Below, piece by piece: positions 8,661 through 18,154 of a stretch of DNA of 64,000 bases. The notes under the pieces were generated by a model. The model saw only the letters and a program-made list of their open reading frames with translations. It ran no database searches and had not been told where the DNA came from. This DNA comes from Enterobacter cloacae (GTDB lineage: Bacteria; Pseudomonadota; Gammaproteobacteria; Enterobacterales; Enterobacteriaceae), in the NCBI RefSeq assembly GCF_011078175.1, contig NZ_JAALCJ010000007.1:1-64000 (forward strand). The letters are read 5' to 3'. Numbering within the stretch: the stretch's first letter is position 1; each line of letters begins with the position of its first letter. Both the position numbers and the translations under genes were made by a program.

Positions 8661-10355
8661 CTACTGCGCGGCTTTTGTGGTGTTATCAGGGAGTTTACAC
8701 CAGTTGTTATTTTCGTTAATCCCACCGTTCGGTGAGGTATAGCCGAGACAGCCCATAATGGTGTCGTACAGCTCAACGTGACGGCGCGGTACCTTGATCT
8801 CTGCCTGCTGCTTCAGATGGGCAAACATTTTGGCTTTGTCCGGGTTTTCCAGGTACTTATCCGACATCCACATGATCATCGGCACGCGGAACTGTTCTGG
8901 CGGAGCCAGCTTACGCGGCGTACCGTGTAAATGCTCTTTCTCGTTGATGGACTCGCCGTGGTCGGCCGCGTAGATCACAATCGCCTTCTTATCGCGAAGC
9001 TGGTCGATCACCCGGCTGAGGAAGGTATCCACATACAGAATCGAGTTATCATAGGCATTGACCAGCTCCTGCTTGCTACAGTTCTTGTTAATGCCGACGC
9101 ACTCAGGCGTCCATTTGGCGAAATCGCGCGTATAACGCTGATAGTAGCTGTAGTGTGACCCTTTGGTATGCAGAACAATAAGGTGCTTACCCTGCGGATG
9201 GTTTTTCAGCGACTGTTCCATCTCAGAGAGCAGCAGCATGTCATCAACGTTCTTTCCGCGGTTACGCGGCTCGGCGCCAATCTGCTCGCGGTAGGCGATG
9301 TTATCCGCCATGGTGTTGGTGTAAAACCACATCTCACTTTGCATGGCGAACAGATCGGAGGTAAATCCAAGCTGCTTCAGAACAGCAAACACGTTTTGCT
9401 CTTTGAGAGTGCGCTGAGGATTATCACTCGCACCGCCCTCACGCACAAACATACAGCGCAACGAGAGCTTCGTGGCGGTATCGCAGGAGTAGCCGCGGTA
9501 AGCCACCAGATTTTTTTCCTGCGCCAGCTTCGGGGTGGTATCGCGGTCATAACCGAGAAGACCCATATGATCCCAGCGCGTCGTTTCGCCGATAACAAAG
9601 ACCACGTAAGTATCATCCAGTCCGTCAGCCGGAGCCTGGTAGGTGAACTTTTTGGTTGGGTTAATCAGCGATTTTACATCGCTGGACTCGTCCGCCTGTG
9701 CCCAGGCATAAAGTCCTAACGCGGACAGCCAGTTAGAGGGCAGATACGAGTTAGCCACCACGCCGCCGTAGCTTGGCATATCCACACCCGTCGCTTTTTC
9801 GATGCGTTTTTGCTGTTTTTCCATCAGGCGAATCGGCGCCCACACCAGCAGACCCGCCAGGAGAACGACGGCGACGTTGCGAATGCGCTGCCCGCGAGTG
9901 CGCAGCTGGCGTAACAGGGTATAGCGGCAGGTATTACTCCAGATAAAGAAGAGCGGAACCAGGCAGGTCAGGATCGTCCAGATGATGAACCCTTGTCCCA
10001 CCACCTCTTTCGAGAGGTCAATATCCGTGGTCATCACCGAAGCCACAATACCGTAGCCAATGACCACGTTCATGAACGTCATGTAATAACTGGCGGCGGC
10101 GGAGATAATCACCACCAGCGAGGCCAGAATTTGCCATGTGCGGCGGCCAAAGAGAGAAAGCAGGCGTAACAGGAAGAAAGTGGCCAGTACAGAACCAAAC
10201 ACTTCAATCGCGGCGAAAATCCCATTTCTTACGGTGAGGTTTTCAAAATAACCTTCCACTCTTCTGAACAGCACCGCGCCATTCAGAAACAAACCGATAT
10301 AGACAGCCAGCATCAGACATAATCTTTGCTGGGTAAGAGATCTAATATATTTCAT
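8661..10355 (-). CDS. eptB: Kdo2-lipid A phosphoethanolamine 7''-transferase EptB
   Basis: Transfers phosphoethanolamine from phosphatidylethanolamine to the outer Kdo residue of lipopolysaccharide at the periplasmic face of the inner membrane. In E. coli this needs Ca2+ and is repressed by the sRNA MgrR. The 564 residues give five N-terminal TM helices (about 10-30, 48-70, 74-95, 120-142, 158-178) and a periplasmic sulfatase-fold domain. The nucleophile Thr lies in VIGETTRWDH (about 254-263) and metal ligands in YAADHGES. Start ATG at 10355 follows AGGG by 8 nt. It sits between the proline tRNA and yhjX, as in E. coli. Confidence 0.95.
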   Translation of the reverse strand: MKYIRSLTQQRLCLMLAVYIGLFLNGAVLFRRVEGYFENLTVRNGIFAAIEVFGSVLATFFLLRLLSLFGRRTWQILASLVVIISAAASYYMTFMNVVIGYGIVASVMTTDIDLSKEVVGQGFIIWTILTCLVPLFFIWSNTCRYTLLRQLRTRGQRIRNVAVVLLAGLLVWAPIRLMEKQQKRIEKATGVDMPSYGGVVANSYLPSNWLSALGLYAWAQADESSDVKSLINPTKKFTYQAPADGLDDTYVVFVIGETTRWDHMGLLGYDRDTTPKLAQEKNLVAYRGYSCDTATKLSLRCMFVREGGASDNPQRTLKEQNVFAVLKQLGFTSDLFAMQSEMWFYTNTMADNIAYREQIGAEPRNRGKNVDDMLLLSEMEQSLKNHPQGKHLIVLHTKGSHYSYYQRYTRDFAKWTPECVGINKNCSKQELVNAYDNSILYVDTFLSRVIDQLRDKKAIVIYAADHGESINEKEHLHGTPRKLAPPEQFRVPMIMWMSDKYLENPDKAKMFAHLKQQAEIKVPRRHVELYDTIMGCLGYTSPNGGINENNNWCKLPDNTTKAAQ

Positions 10356-10558
10356 GCAAACAACCCTGGGGGAAGGGGTATAAAGACCCGCCGAATCTCG
10401 TTGAGAAAGCAGACAGAGTAAGTAGGTGCAAGAGAAACCGTTATCAGAAACGTCTACAAGCGCGATAAGTAGACCACAGCGAGGACGAAAAGTGGCAGCA
10501 GAGAATGTGATCGTTGAAGATTTTTACAAAATAACAAGTCCGGAAGTGAAATTGCGAT

Positions 10559-10588
10559 AAAAAAAAGAGGCCCTGCGGCCCCTTTTAC
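10559..10588 (-). terminator. Terminator of yhjX
   Basis: A GGGGCC/GGCCTC-type GC stem followed on the minus strand by eight T residues, just after the yhjX stop. Confidence 0.7.
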
Positions 10589-10592
10589 AGAA

Positions 10593-11795
10593 TCATGCAT
10601 GTGCTTCTTTATATACCTCGCGCTGCGGCTGACGAATCGTGGTGGACAGCGCCAGAGAAATAATCAACAGGGCAAATATCACGCAGAAGGTCACATAGAA
10701 GCCGCCGAACAGCGAGGCAATCAGCGACCCGCAAATACTGCCAATACCGAAGCCGAGATAAATCACGCCGTAGTTTTTCGCCAGGTTGTTCAGGCCAAAG
10801 AACTCGCTCACCAGTGACGGGAAGACGGTAATGGTGCCGCCAAAGTTAAACGCTACGCAGGCAATTGCCGCAAAGAATGTCGCCTCGTTGAGCGGAGCGA
10901 ACAGCAGCGCCGCCATCCCTACCAGCGAAATGACCTGCCCCAGCGTAATCACGCGGATCCGGGCAATTTTGTCAGACAGAATACCCAGTACCAGACGACC
11001 CGAAAGGTTAGCGATGGAAATGACTGTTACCGCGTTCGCCGCCGTCGCCGCGTCCAGCTTTACCATGCCCTGCGCAATATCCTTCGCCACACCGATGACA
11101 TACAGCCCGCTCATGCAGGCCGTCAGGAACATCACCGCCAGCATCCAGTACTGCGGTTTACGCATGGACTGTGCGAGGGTGAAATCATTCTCCACTACGC
11201 CGTTTACGGTTTTTACTTCCTGCTGCGGGGCATCTTTCATCAGCGTTGCGCCGAAGAGGATCATCACCAGCACAATCACGCCCCAGATCATAAAGGTTTT
11301 CTCAAGCCCCACCGAGGCCAGCAGATGCGCATCGATGAATTTGAACCCGAGGCTGCCCAGGCCATACGAACCAATGGCAAACGCAGAGATAAGTCCTTTA
11401 CGCTCCGGGAACCACTTCACGCAGTTAGACAGCGTCAGCAGGTAACCCGCGCCGTCCGCCAGTCCCACCAGCACTCCGGCGCTCAGCCACAGCATCATCA
11501 GATTGTTAGAATGTGCCGTCAGAAAGAAGCCCACGCCCAGCAGGATCCCGGAGGCCATGGTCACACGCTTCACGCCGAAACGCTCCTGAAGTTTGCCCGC
11601 CACGGAAGAGGAAATTGCCAGCCCAAGACTCAGCAAGCCAAAGGAGAACGCCACCTGGCTTATCGGCGCGCCGATCTTATCAGACAGGGCGCTGTTGAAC
11701 AGGCTCCAGGTATAGACCGAGCCCAGTGCAAACTGGGTAACGATGGTGCCAAATAGCGTAAGCCAGCGCGTGCGGTTATAAGTTGATGTATTCAT
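10593..11795 (-). CDS. yhjX: Pyruvate-responsive MFS transporter YhjX
   Basis: A twelve-helix major facilitator protein of the oxalate/formate antiporter-like subgroup. In E. coli it is the main target of the pyruvate-sensing two-component system YpdA/YpdB. The ATG at 11795 (MNTSTYNRTRWLTL, 400 residues) has AGGA 7 nt upstream and matches the E. coli N-terminus. An in-frame TTG at 11810 was rejected. The loop motif GKLQERFGVKR lies between helices 2 and 3 and the central loop carries KDAPQQEVKT. Upstream lie two direct 10-mers that match the YpdB operator. The substrate is not settled in the literature. Confidence 0.94.
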   Translation of the reverse strand: MNTSTYNRTRWLTLFGTIVTQFALGSVYTWSLFNSALSDKIGAPISQVAFSFGLLSLGLAISSSVAGKLQERFGVKRVTMASGILLGVGFFLTAHSNNLMMLWLSAGVLVGLADGAGYLLTLSNCVKWFPERKGLISAFAIGSYGLGSLGFKFIDAHLLASVGLEKTFMIWGVIVLVMILFGATLMKDAPQQEVKTVNGVVENDFTLAQSMRKPQYWMLAVMFLTACMSGLYVIGVAKDIAQGMVKLDAATAANAVTVISIANLSGRLVLGILSDKIARIRVITLGQVISLVGMAALLFAPLNEATFFAAIACVAFNFGGTITVFPSLVSEFFGLNNLAKNYGVIYLGFGIGSICGSLIASLFGGFYVTFCVIFALLIISLALSTTIRQPQREVYKEAHA

Positions 11796-11876
11796 GGCAG
11801 TGTCCTGCAAGATAAATTAAGGAAATTCGCTGAGGACACGATAAACAAAACCCTAAAACGCCAGGGGTAAAACGGC

Positions 11877-11907
11877 ATGAAATGCAGGAGAAACGGAATG
11901 AAATGCC
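11877..11907 (-). promoter_or_regulatory. YpdB-type tandem binding site upstream of yhjX
   Basis: Read on the minus strand, GGCATTTCAT (11898-11907) and TGCATTTCAT (11877-11886) are spaced by exactly 11 nt. This matches the described E. coli yhjX operator GGCATTTCAT-N11-GGCATTTCAT with one mismatch. It lies 82-112 nt upstream of the ATG. Confidence 0.8.
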
Positions 11908-12031
11908 TGGAAGCAGGAATGAATGACCTTGCCGGAAAAGAAAAAGCTTAAAAGTGAGTGAGCACTATCGCTACAGGCTTCGCCGTTATTGTATTAAATC
12001 TGTTACCGCAACGTTTAAAAAAGTAACAATC

Positions 12032-12574
12032 CTAAAATTTGGCGCTTAATCCCAGGGTGTACAAATACTCTTCCTCCGACTGCTGGTTATAGCTTATCTT
12101 CGCCCAGGGGTGTAACTCACCATACTGCGTATCGACACGCCACCCCAACGAGTTCACGTTGGCATGCCAGAGGGGATCGGTAAGCGACTGCGTGGAGGTG
12201 GTATCACCAAACGCATTCACTGGTGCGGGGGGCGTGCCATCCGTGCGCCACGCCATTACGGGTCCGGTGGTGAAATGTCCTGCTATGGAAAAATTCCAGC
12301 CAACGCTCAGAACGGTTTCCGCATCCGAACCGGAGGAATCGCTCAGGGCAAACCCCGCACTATTCTGCGAGCGGTTTATACGCTCCGCGAGAATATCTTC
12401 ATATCGAGGTTGGTGATCGGCGTCCCAGGTATAGCGTTCCGTCGTATTATTTTGTGCATCTGAAACGATATATTCCTGTTGCCACGCAAAAGCGGTGTTA
12501 CAAAGAAGCAGGCAGGCTGATGCACCCACCAGGCCAGAAGCAGCATGGCGACCACTGATTTTTGAAAACATCAT
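12032..12574 (-). CDS. yhjY: YhjY-type outer-membrane beta-barrel protein, shortened
   Basis: A predicted exported protein of 180 residues with a signal peptide (about 1-30, ending NTAFA before WQQEY) and a C-terminal beta-signature ending in Phe (YLYTLGLSAKF). The ATG at 12574 was chosen because GGAG lies 8 nt upstream; the in-frame TTG at 12607 was rejected. E. coli YhjY is about 230 residues. Here the segment HPWAKISYNQQ runs almost directly into the final strand, so several beta strands appear to be missing. Function is unknown. It lies between yhjX and tag, as in E. coli. Confidence 0.75.
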   Translation of the reverse strand: MMFSKISGRHAASGLVGASACLLLCNTAFAWQQEYIVSDAQNNTTERYTWDADHQPRYEDILAERINRSQNSAGFALSDSSGSDAETVLSVGWNFSIAGHFTTGPVMAWRTDGTPPAPVNAFGDTTSTQSLTDPLWHANVNSLGWRVDTQYGELHPWAKISYNQQSEEEYLYTLGLSAKF

Positions 12575-12733
12575 AAAAGCGACTCCAGAAAGAGCCGAAT
12601 TCGGCAATATATGTCATTGTTCGAAGAGGTATTAGGGCATATAGCCCTGTATTAACTATTGTCTCTTTAACAGGCACGTCAAGCCGGGCAGATTGAAATT
12701 TTTGCGTTACCGTATCAGGAAGGGGGATAACCT

Positions 12734-13315
12734 ATGCAACGTTGCGGCTGGGTAAGCCAGGATCAGCTTTATATCGATTATCACGACAAGGAATGGGGCG
12801 TACCGGAAACCGACGGTAAAAAACTGTTTGAAATGATTTGCCTTGAAGGCCAGCAGGCCGGACTGTCGTGGATCACCGTTCTGAAAAAGCGTGAAAACTA
12901 CCGCAAAGCCTTCCACCATTTCGATCCTGTAGCGGTTGCCGCCATGACCGATGAAGATGTGGAAAGACTGGTTCTGGATACCGGTATTATTCGCCATCGC
13001 GGTAAAATTCAGGCCATTATGGGTAACGCGCGTGCTTATCTGGCGATGGAGCAAAACGGCGAACCCTTCTCAGCATTTGTCTGGTCGTTTGTGGATAACG
13101 AACCGAAGGTAACACAGGCCGCCACGCTTGCAGATATCCCAACCTCGACTCCCGCCTCAGATGCCCTGTCGAAAGCGCTGAAAAAACGCGGTTTTAAGTT
13201 TGTTGGCACCACCATCTGTTACTCCTTTATGCAGGCCTGCGGGCTGGTCAATGATCACATTACAGGCTGCTTCTGCCATCCGGAGGGCCACCATGATCCG
13301 CAAATGGCAAAGTGA
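12734..13315 (+). CDS. tag: 3-methyladenine DNA glycosylase I
   Basis: Constitutive base-excision-repair glycosylase that removes 3-methyladenine from alkylated DNA. The 193 residues cover the whole Tag fold, with the hallmark MICLEGQQAGLSWITVL and the start of the helix-hairpin-helix region (VLDTGIIRHRGKI). The zinc-site residues are visible: Cys4 and His17 at the N-terminus, and a His/Cys pair in NDHITGCFCH. The C-terminal tail is a few residues longer than in E. coli. The gene overlaps yiaC by 23 nt, so the two are probably co-translated. Confidence 0.95.
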   Translation: MQRCGWVSQDQLYIDYHDKEWGVPETDGKKLFEMICLEGQQAGLSWITVLKKRENYRKAFHHFDPVAVAAMTDEDVERLVLDTGIIRHRGKIQAIMGNARAYLAMEQNGEPFSAFVWSFVDNEPKVTQAATLADIPTSTPASDALSKALKKRGFKFVGTTICYSFMQACGLVNDHITGCFCHPEGHHDPQMAK

Positions 13316-13739
13316 GAACACCGCTCCGCTTTTGAGTCTGTGGCTGGAAAGCACCACCGAGGCGCATCCGTTTATCGACGCAAGTTACTGGCAAAGGAAT
13401 GAAGCGGTAGTGCGGGATGATTACCTTCCTGCCGCCCAGACTTGGGTATGGGAGGAAAACGGTACCCTGTGCGGTTTTATCAGCGTTATGCAGTTCCAGT
13501 TCGTGGGGGCATTGTTTGTTGCCCCGACACACATCGGAAAGGGGATCGGGCGTGCGCTGCTGAACCACGTTCAGCAGCACTACCCGTATTTAACCCTGGA
13601 GGTGTACCAGAAAAACGTGCGGGCGGTGAATTTCTATCATGCTCAGGGTTTTCGCATTGAAGACAGCGCCTGGCAGGACGATACCCAACACCCGACGTGG
13701 ATCATGAGCTGGCAGGCGGATCAAACGCCGTCAGCGTAA
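13293..13739 (+). CDS. yiaC: GNAT-family N-acetyltransferase YiaC
   Basis: A 148-residue acetyltransferase of the GNAT superfamily; E. coli YiaC has been reported as a protein lysine acetyltransferase. The acetyl-CoA binding motif A is [16 protein letters not shown] (Q/R-x-x-G-x-G/A pattern) and motif B is [16 protein letters not shown]. The ATG at 13293 has GGAGG 7 nt upstream, inside the tag coding end. Its stop lies within the end of convergent bisC (38-bp overlap). Confidence 0.9.
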   Translation: MIRKWQSENTAPLLSLWLESTTEAHPFIDASYWQRNEAVVRDDYLPAAQTWVWEENGTLCGFISVMQFQFVGALFVAPTHIGKGIGRALLNHVQQHYPYLTLEVYQKNVRAVNFYHAQGFRIEDSAWQDDTQHPTWIMSWQADQTPSA

Positions 13740-16029
13740 GCGCCGGCCCTTCATATTTCTCCACCCATGCCAGCGCCGTATTCCCCGCGCAGCCATTCCC
13801 CAGCTTCGAGCTGGGGAGATCTTTAGTCAGTACGTTTACGGCGCCGTTCTTACAAATACCGCCCTCGCCCAGCGCCAGATCAGGCCATGCGCCCTGATGA
13901 ATGCAGAAAACGCCAGGGCGGATCCCGTCACTCACCACGGCGCCTGCCAGCACCTGTCCGCGGGCGTTCCAGACCCGGACGAGATCGCCGTGGTTAATCC
14001 CCCGCGCTTTTGCGTCATCGCTGTTCAGCGCAATCGGCTCACGATCGGCCACCGCATACTGCTCGCGCAGAGCCGAATAGTTTAGCTGGCTGTGCAGACG
14101 ATGGGCAGGGTGGGCAGACAGCAGCTGAAGCTGCCCCGGCTGCGCATTGCCATGCCATTCATCCGGCTCCAGCCATGCCGGATGCGGTGGACAGTCCGCG
14201 TAGCCATAGCTGGCGATACGTTCGCTATAGATCACAATCTTTCCGCTTTCTGTTTTTAACGGGTAATTCTCCGGATCGCGACGAAAATCAGCGAAGCGTA
14301 CAAACCGCGCGTTCTGCTCGCTTTCGGGCATTTCGAAGAGTTGGTTTGCTTCCCAGAATTCAGCAAATGGCGGCAACGTCACGCCCTGTGCAGCCCCGCG
14401 CTGGCTGGCAATCTGGTAAAATGTTTCCAGCCATTGCAGATCCGTTTTACCCTCGGTGAAACGCTCGCGCCCGCCCGCTTCCCACATTTCACTCAGGTCG
14501 GCAAAAACGTCAAAATCATCCCGCGCTTCATCCCGGGGAGCCACGACGCGCTGCATCGGCACCATATGCTGATTGCTGTAATCTCCGGTCATCGTGAGAT
14601 CGTTACGCTCGAACGAGGTCGTGGCGGGCAACACGATGTCGGCATGTTTGGCTGACGCGGTCCAGAAGCACTCCGAGATCACCACCAGCTCCGGTTTTTG
14701 CCAGGCACGGATCAGGCGGTTGGTATCCTGGTGATGGGTGAAGTTGGCTCCACCCGCCCACCAGACAAACTTAATATCCGGGAAATGGCGATCCTGACCG
14801 TTGTGCTGATAAAACCCGCCTGGGTTCTCCAGCGCTTCAACAATTCGTGCCACAGGAATTTTATCCACTGCGTCCACGCCACCCTGCACCGAGCCCTGCA
14901 TGGAAGCCAGTACCGCCGCTTTACGCGTCGGATTGCCGCCGTTAGCAAAGTGATAGGAAAGGCCAAAACCGCCGCCGGGGGTGCCAATCTGCCCGAGCAT
15001 CGCGGCGAGCGTCACCAGCATCCAGTGCTTCTGCTCGCCAAACTGCTGGCGCTGCATTCCCCAGCCTGACATGAGCATCGTGACATGGCTATGGAATAAC
15101 GCCGCCAGTTCGCGGATTTTAGCAGCATCAACGCCGCAAATCTCCGCAGCCCACTCTGCGGTTTTGGCGATACCGTCGGTTTGACCCGTCAGGTAGTCGG
15201 CAAATTTGTCGAAGCCCGTAGTGCAGCGAGCCAGAAATTCCGTATCGTGCCAGCCGTTCTCCACCAGGGTGTGGGCGATACCCAGCATCATCGCCACGTC
15301 GGTACCCATATGCGGCGCGATCCACTCGGCGCTGTCGCCGAAGAAATCCAGCGTTTCAGAACGCATCGGATCGATACAGATGATGCGCTTGCCGCTTTTG
15401 CGCAGCGCATCAAAGTAGGAAACGCCCTGCTCGTCGGATGCATTCCAGGCAATTTTCAGGGTATTGAGCGGATTGGCGCTCCAGAGCACCACCACCTCCG
15501 CATGCTCCAGCACCAGCGGCCAGCTTGTCTGCTGCTGATAAACCTCATTGCCGCCCACGACGTAAGGCATGATCGCCTGCGCCGCGCCGGTCGAGTAATC
15601 ACCCAGATGGCCGGTATAGCCCCCGGCCAGGCTCATATAGCGTTGCAGTAGGGTTGCGGCCTTATGCAGCACGCCGTTCGAGCGCCAGCCATAGGAGCCG
15701 GCAAAAATGGACGACGGGCCATAGCTGTCGCGAATGCGTTTATGCTGCGTATGGATCAGTGCCAGCGCGTCATCCCAGCTCACGCGGACGAACTCATCCT
15801 GCCCGCGAATGCCCTGCGGTTTATCCGGCGACGCCAGAAAGCCTTTACGCACCATTGGCCAGCGTACACGGGTTTTGCTGTGTACCTGATCGCGAACCAC
15901 GGTCTGTAAAGAGTTGAGATGGCGCGAAGGCAAAGCCCCGCGAGACGACAGCACTCTATCGCCATCGGTTTCGACCAGCATCGGCCCCCAGTGGGCGGCG
16001 GTCAGAATGGTTTTTGTTGAGGTGCTCAA
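13702..16029 (-). CDS. bisC: Biotin sulfoxide reductase BisC
   Basis: A cytoplasmic molybdopterin-guanine-dinucleotide enzyme of the DMSO/TMAO reductase family that reduces biotin-d-sulfoxide (and methionine-S-sulfoxide in E. coli) to recover biotin. The 775-residue product has no twin-arginine signal, fitting a cytosolic site. Motifs include [12 protein letters not shown], with the serine that ligates molybdenum in this family probably in FAGSYGW, plus [11 protein letters not shown] and the C-terminal [12 protein letters not shown] chose the TTG at 16029 because GGAG lies 8 nt upstream and the length matches E. coli (777). An ATG at 16071 adds 14 residues but has no ribosome site. Confidence 0.93.
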   Translation of the reverse strand: MSTSTKTILTAAHWGPMLVETDGDRVLSSRGALPSRHLNSLQTVVRDQVHSKTRVRWPMVRKGFLASPDKPQGIRGQDEFVRVSWDDALALIHTQHKRIRDSYGPSSIFAGSYGWRSNGVLHKAATLLQRYMSLAGGYTGHLGDYSTGAAQAIMPYVVGGNEVYQQQTSWPLVLEHAEVVVLWSANPLNTLKIAWNASDEQGVSYFDALRKSGKRIICIDPMRSETLDFFGDSAEWIAPHMGTDVAMMLGIAHTLVENGWHDTEFLARCTTGFDKFADYLTGQTDGIAKTAEWAAEICGVDAAKIRELAALFHSHVTMLMSGWGMQRQQFGEQKHWMLVTLAAMLGQIGTPGGGFGLSYHFANGGNPTRKAAVLASMQGSVQGGVDAVDKIPVARIVEALENPGGFYQHNGQDRHFPDIKFVWWAGGANFTHHQDTNRLIRAWQKPELVVISECFWTASAKHADIVLPATTSFERNDLTMTGDYSNQHMVPMQRVVAPRDEARDDFDVFADLSEMWEAGGRERFTEGKTDLQWLETFYQIASQRGAAQGVTLPPFAEFWEANQLFEMPESEQNARFVRFADFRRDPENYPLKTESGKIVIYSERIASYGYADCPPHPAWLEPDEWHGNAQPGQLQLLSAHPAHRLHSQLNYSALREQYAVADREPIALNSDDAKARGINHGDLVRVWNARGQVLAGAVVSDGIRPGVFCIHQGAWPDLALGEGGICKNGAVNVLTKDLPSSKLGNGCAGNTALAWVEKYEGPALTLTAFDPPASS

Positions 16030-16193
16030 AGCGTGCGCTCCTGGTTGCGTGCAGGTGTTACGGCCTTTCATTGGGGCAGTTTATTGTTTGTGACAAATTT
16101 CAGAGTTATCTATGGAATTTTCTCCGTATCCGGACGTCATAATCCACTGCCACGCCCGTCGTGGCAAAGAATAAAAAGGATTAAGGAAATAAG

Positions 16194-16856
16194 ATGAAAA
16201 AACGCGTACTCGTTATTGCCGCTCTGGTGAGCGGTGCACTGGCTGTTTCAGGCTGCACAACCAACCCTTACACCGGCGAACGCGAAGCGGGTAAATCCGG
16301 CATTGGCGCGGGTATTGGTTCTCTGGTTGGCGCAGGTGTTGGCGCCCTCTCCTCCTCCAAGAAAGATCGCGGCAAAGGCGCGCTGATTGGCGCAGCGGCA
16401 GGGGCAGCCCTGGGCGGCGGCGTGGGTTATTACATGGATGTGCAGGAAGCGAAACTGCGTGACAAAATGAAAGGTACGGGCGTGAGCGTGACGCGCAGCG
16501 GTGACAACATCATCCTGAACATGCCAAACAACGTGACCTTTGACAGCAGCAGCGCGACGCTGAAACCAGCAGGCGCGAATACCCTGACCGGCGTAGCCGC
16601 GGTGCTGAAAGAGTACAACAAAACTGCTGTGAACGTGATTGGCTACACCGACAGCACCGGCAGCCACGATTTGAACATGCGTCTGTCACAGCAGCGCGCT
16701 GATTCCGTAGCCAGCTCGCTGATCGTCCAGGGCGTAGAAGCGAACCGCATCCGCACCAGCGGGATGGGTCCGGCTAACCCGATCGCGAGCAACAGCACGG
16801 CGGAAGGTAAAGCGCAGAACCGTCGCGTAGAGATCACTTTGAGTCCAATTCAGTAG
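16194..16856 (+). CDS. yiaD: OmpA-family lipoprotein YiaD
   Basis: An outer-membrane lipoprotein of 220 residues. A signal peptide ends in the lipobox AVSGC, with the lipidated Cys at 21. A Gly-rich segment (about 36-80, glycine-zipper type) precedes an OmpA peptidoglycan-binding domain with NVTFDSSSATLKPAG and the diaminopimelate-contact motif DLNMRLSQQRADSV. In E. coli it was found as a multicopy suppressor of a bamD defect. It is divergent from bisC and followed by its own terminator. Confidence 0.94.
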   Translation: MKKRVLVIAALVSGALAVSGCTTNPYTGEREAGKSGIGAGIGSLVGAGVGALSSSKKDRGKGALIGAAAGAALGGGVGYYMDVQEAKLRDKMKGTGVSVTRSGDNIILNMPNNVTFDSSSATLKPAGANTLTGVAAVLKEYNKTAVNVIGYTDSTGSHDLNMRLSQQRADSVASSLIVQGVEANRIRTSGMGPANPIASNSTAEGKAQNRRVEITLSPIQ

Positions 16857-16864
16857 GTAAAAGT

Positions 16865-16892
16865 AAAACGGCAACGCTCGTTGCCGTTTTTA
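16865..16892 (+). terminator. Terminator of yiaD
   Basis: The stem AACGGCAACG/CGTTGCCGTT with loop CT and a following T-run, 9 bp after the stop. Confidence 0.85.
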
Positions 16893-16901
16893 GTGGTTGC
16901 A

Positions 16902-16972
16902 CCCTCTCCCTCGGGAGAGGGTTGGGGTGAGGGCACCAGACCGCACCCCAGGTAAGCGCAGCGCCACCGGGC
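16902..16972. repeat. Composite REP element (palindromes A and B)
   Basis: Palindrome A (16902-16934) is the CCCTCTCCC/GGGAGAGGG hairpin with the GGTGAGGG tail. Palindrome B (16950-16972) carries GTAAGCGCAGCGCCACC. The same A-then-B order recurs at 59504-59568. Confidence 0.8.
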
Positions 16973-17035
16973 AAATTACTTGATTCGTCCGATTTTCCCG
17001 CTAAGGTACTCTCACTACCTTCAGGGAAATCAGCG

Positions 17036-18052
17036 ATGAGAAAACCAACCCGGGCCACCATCAGCGACGTGGCGAAAGCCGCCAAAACCGGTAAAACCAG
17101 CATTTCACGCTACCTCAATGGCGAGAAACACCTGCTATCCGATGCGCTGCTCACAAGAATCGAACAGGCCATTGCCGATCTTGACTACCGTCCCAGCCTG
17201 ATGGCGCGCGGCCTCAAGCGAGGTCGTACCCGTTTGATTGGCCTGATCATCGCCGATATCACCAACCCTTACTCCGTCAATGTTCTCAGTGGCATTGAAG
17301 CGGCGTGCCGTGAGAAAGGCTTTACCCCGCTGGTCTGTAACACCAATAACGAGGTTGACCAAGAGCTGCACTACCTCGATCTGCTGCGCAGCTATCAGGT
17401 GGAAGGGATCGTGGTGAATGCCGTCGGGATGCGCGAAGAGGGGCTAAATCGCCTGCAACAATCGTCTCTGCCGATGGTGCTTATTGACCGCAAAATCCCG
17501 GAATTTGCCTGCGATGTGGTCGGACTGGATAACACCCAGGCGGCCACCACCGCCACCGAGCACCTGATTGAGCAGGGTTTCGAAGCCATTCTGTTCCTGA
17601 GCGAACCGCTGGGCATGGTTAACACCCGCCGCGACCGCCTGGCTGCATTTCGCGCCACGCTGGCGCGATATCCCGGCGCGATCGCAGAGAATGCCGAAAT
17701 CCCCCTGCATGAAGCCGGACAGCTGGATAATACTCTGCGCCAGTTCCACACCCGCCATCGGGGTATGCGAAAAGCGGTGATCTCCGCCAACGGGGCGCTG
17801 ACGCTTCAGGTTGCCCGCTCGCTTAAACGCATTGGCCTGCACTGGGGCAGCGATATCGGCTTACTTGGTTTTGATGAACTGGAGTGGGCAGAACTTGCAG
17901 GCGTAGGCATTACCACCCTCAAACAACCTACCTGGCAGATCGGCTATGCCGCCGTTGAACAAGTGGTTCGCCGAATAGAAGGCACCCGCGACGCCGTACG
18001 AGAGCAGGTTTTTTCCGGCGAGCTTATAGTTCGCGGCTCTACCGCCCGTTAA
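17036..18052 (+). CDS. ptxS: LacI-family repressor, PtxS-type (2-ketogluconate)
   Basis: A 338-residue transcription regulator with an N-terminal LacI helix-turn-helix (ATISDVAKAAKTGKTSISRYLNG, about 7-29) and a periplasmic-binding-protein-like sensor domain (LIGLIIADITNPYSVNVL onward). PtxS of Pseudomonas controls the 2-ketogluconate genes kguE-K-T-D; here the same four functions follow directly on the same strand. A perfect 14-bp palindrome close to the Pseudomonas PtxS operator lies just after the gene, at the kguE promoter. The PtxS assignment is by context and operator; it is not an orthologue of any E. coli K-12 gene at this locus. Confidence 0.8.
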   Translation: MRKPTRATISDVAKAAKTGKTSISRYLNGEKHLLSDALLTRIEQAIADLDYRPSLMARGLKRGRTRLIGLIIADITNPYSVNVLSGIEAACREKGFTPLVCNTNNEVDQELHYLDLLRSYQVEGIVVNAVGMREEGLNRLQQSSLPMVLIDRKIPEFACDVVGLDNTQAATTATEHLIEQGFEAILFLSEPLGMVNTRRDRLAAFRATLARYPGAIAENAEIPLHEAGQLDNTLRQFHTRHRGMRKAVISANGALTLQVARSLKRIGLHWGSDIGLLGFDELEWAELAGVGITTLKQPTWQIGYAAVEQVVRRIEGTRDAVREQVFSGELIVRGSTAR

Positions 18053-18101
18053 TTTCCCCTTCGTGACAGCGATCATAAATTCGATATCCCGATCTTTCCT
18101 T

Positions 18102-18115
18102 TGGAACCGGTTCCA
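18102..18115. promoter_or_regulatory. PtxS-like operator upstream of kguE
   Basis: Perfect palindrome TGGAACCGGTTCCA. The Pseudomonas PtxS consensus is TGAAACCGGTTTCA, so it differs only by the symmetric third-position change. It overlaps the probable -35 (TTGGAA, 18101-18106) ahead of a -10 TAATAC (18123-18128), which fits repression by occlusion. Confidence 0.8.
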
Positions 18116-18154
18116 TCTAGCGTAATACTATCGATTACGCGTTGGAGTCAGGAA

